Positions 62,760-64,000 of a DNA stretch of 64,000 nt are shown here, in pieces. Every line of letters starts with the position of its first letter. The first letter of the stretch is position 1. A program made the translations under genes and the position numbers. The notes under the pieces are model-generated. The model was given only the letters and a program-made list of their open reading frames with translations, was not told the origin of the DNA and made no database searches. Source of the stretch: Polyangia bacterium (GTDB lineage: Bacteria; Myxococcota_A; Polyangia; Nannocystales; Nannocystaceae). The stretch is taken from assembly GCA_030430565.1 (NCBI GenBank), contig JAUIKS010000015.1, positions 62,001 to 126,000 on the forward strand, read 5' to 3'.

Positions 62760-63695
62760 GTGGGGAAACGACCCGGAACGGTGATCGGGCTCGGCGATCA
62801 CATGATCGAGCTGTCCAACGAGGACGCGGTGATGTTCCGCGAGCCGCGGCTGACGAAGGGCGGCCTCGTCAACTACTACCTCGAGGTCGCGCAGCACATG
62901 CTGCCGCACCTCGAGGACCGCCCGCTCACCGTCGAGCGCTTCCGCAAGGGCATCAAGTACGGCGGCTTCATCCAGAAGAACGCGCCCGAGAGCTACCCCG
63001 GCTGGATCCGCCGCGAGCTCGTCCCCCGCAAGAAGACCCAGGCGCCACCCGTCGAGCACGCCGTCTGCGACGACGTCGCCACGCTCGTGTTCCTCGCCAA
63101 CCAGCGCTGCGTCACGCTGCACGTGCCGCCGGTCCGCGCTGACCGGCTCGAGCACCCCGACCAGGTCATCTTCGACTTCGACCCGCCCGACGCCGGCGCC
63201 GCCTCCTTCGACGCCGTGCGCGAGGGCGCGACGCAGGTCGGCGAGCTGCTGCGTCAGCTCGGCCTGCGCCCCTACGTCAAGACCTCCGGCAGCAAGGGCC
63301 TGCACGTCATCGCGCCGCTCGACCGCCGCGCCCACGTCGACGAGGTCAGGGCCTTCGGCAAGGCGGCCTGCGAGCTGATCGCCAGCCAGTACCCCGGCAC
63401 CTTCACGACCTCGACCAGCCGCGACGACCGGACCGGCAAGGTGTTCCTCGACTACCTGCGCAACGGCTACGCCCAGACCGTCGTCGCCCCCTACAGCGTC
63501 CGCCCGCTGCCCACCGCCCCGGTCTCGACGCCGATCACCTGGAAGGAGCTGCGCGACCCCGAGATGCACGCGCGCCGCTTCACCGTCCACAACGTCCGCG
63601 ACCGGCTGGCGACGATCGGCGACCCGTGGCGCGACATCCGGCGCGACCCCGGCTCGCTCGACGCGGCCGCGGCCGCGCTCGATAACCTGCGCTGA
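62760..63695 (+). CDS. Stand-alone LigD-type DNA polymerase/primase domain
   Basis: A 311-residue protein with GTG start at 62760 and a GGAGG ribosome site 5 nt upstream. It matches the polymerase domain (PE/PrimPol-like) of LigD: RKGIKYGGFIQKN, catalytic Asp139 and Asp141 in IFDFDPPD, VKTSGSKGLHVIAPLDRR, DYLRNGYAQTVVAPYSVRP. LigD polymerases fill gaps and prime synthesis during non-homologous end joining with Ku and a ligase, which are not in the window. Many bacteria have such separate polymerase-only homologues. Confidence 0.92.
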   Translation: MGKRPGTVIGLGDHMIELSNEDAVMFREPRLTKGGLVNYYLEVAQHMLPHLEDRPLTVERFRKGIKYGGFIQKNAPESYPGWIRRELVPRKKTQAPPVEHAVCDDVATLVFLANQRCVTLHVPPVRADRLEHPDQVIFDFDPPDAGAASFDAVREGATQVGELLRQLGLRPYVKTSGSKGLHVIAPLDRRAHVDEVRAFGKAACELIASQYPGTFTTSTSRDDRTGKVFLDYLRNGYAQTVVAPYSVRPLPTAPVSTPITWKELRDPEMHARRFTVHNVRDRLATIGDPWRDIRRDPGSLDAAAAALDNLR

Positions 63696-63785
63696 CCGGC
63701 CACGCCACCCGTCCTGTCCGCGGGCCAGGAGACCGCACACTCTTCAGGTACATGCAGACGCACGCTCTGCCATGGTTTCCCGCCT

Positions 63786-64000
63786 ATGGCGAAGCCCAAG
63801 CGTATCACCGTCTTCCTCTGTGTCCTGCTCTGCTCGCTGGTGGTCGCGTGCGTGCTCGGAGTGTACGTGGCCTCCGAGGTCATCGGGACACCCGAGGCGG
63901 TCACTTCAAAGGACCGGGCGCGCGTCCCGACCGTCGCGGACCTCATGCCGGGCTTCACGCCGACGCAGCCTCCCAGCTGGTCACACACGCGGTATTGGTT
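63786..64000 (+). CDS. Membrane-anchored protein, C-terminus cut by the right edge
   Basis: From ATG 63786 an open frame of 71 codons runs to the window end with no stop. It opens MAKPKRITVFLCVLLCSLVV, a basic start followed by a hydrophobic stretch (a signal anchor or signal peptide), then a polar region (GTPEAVTSKDRARVPTVADL). The start of an exported or membrane protein; the rest lies beyond the window. Confidence 0.55.
   Translation, partial: MAKPKRITVFLCVLLCSLVVACVLGVYVASEVIGTPEAVTSKDRARVPTVADLMPGFTPTQPPSWSHTRYW

Overview
The window is very GC-rich, densely coded DNA from a bacterium that looks like a myxobacterium (Myxococcota), most likely of the Nannocystis/Plesiocystis/Haliangium side. 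This is inferred from gene content: Hanks-type Ser/Thr kinases (one with two kinase domains), a DUF4388 protein, a DUF1592/DUF1552 pair, many lipoproteins with Ser/Thr/Asp/Gly-rich linkers and Cys-rich bodies, and menaquinone synthesis by the futalosine route (mqnC). No rRNA, tRNA or CRISPR array was seen.

Layout. 1-6.6 kb: a tandem double kinase cut by the left edge, divergent from a DUF4388 protein and a receiver whose phospho-Asp is Glu; then a SurA-like chaperone and a Cys-rich lipoprotein. 7.2-11.1 kb: an operon of nitrilase-family amidohydrolase, CoA-acylating (methyl)malonate-semialdehyde dehydrogenase and class III aminotransferase, which fits the end of reductive pyrimidine/beta-alanine breakdown. 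11-14.2 kb: YigZ-like protein, thioesterase, NTF2-like protein, lipoprotein. 14.3-17.8 kb: three coupled signalling genes (histidine kinase with a globin-like N-terminus, double receiver, REC-PAS-histidine kinase) with no DNA-binding output. 18-29 kb: PASTA protein, HMA protein, NCS2-type permease, rlmN, COQ4-like protein with a repetitive tail, phhB, a small lipoprotein, an AT-hook-like protein, a large helical protein, and a PpiD-like foldase. 29.7-35.7 kb: the rod-shape operon mreB-mreC-mreD-mrdA-rodA.

35.7-37.6 kb is a small mobile-element scar: a tyrosine recombinase preceded by three copies of an 18-bp motif and followed by a broken copy of a recombinase 3' end and a possible TetR remnant. 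37.7-44 kb: a lipoprotein fused to a predicted di-iron ferritin-like domain, a DUF2062 membrane protein, another Cys-rich lipoprotein, and the DUF1592/DUF1552 operon. 44-51.9 kb: methyltransferase, amidase, acetyltransferase, KirBac-type channel, DUF2061, rpe, membrane protein, EamA transporter, MAPEG protein. 52-58.9 kb: 3-ketoacid CoA-transferase (scoAB), a small Cys protein behind a Fur-like box, a small repeat lipoprotein, a redoxin lipoprotein, a Cys-rich lipoprotein, an AtoE-type short-chain fatty-acid transporter and a 4HBT thioesterase. 59.4-64 kb: a membrane-anchored kinase, mqnC, a lipoprotein, a stand-alone LigD-type polymerase and the start of a gene cut by the right edge.

I did not find a clearly new multi-gene defence or biosynthetic system. 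The best leads are single-locus oddities: the double kinase, the receiver with Glu for Asp, the globin-like kinase relay, the ferritin-like lipoprotein fusion, the Fur-box small protein, and the repeat arrays before the recombinase and before scoAB.
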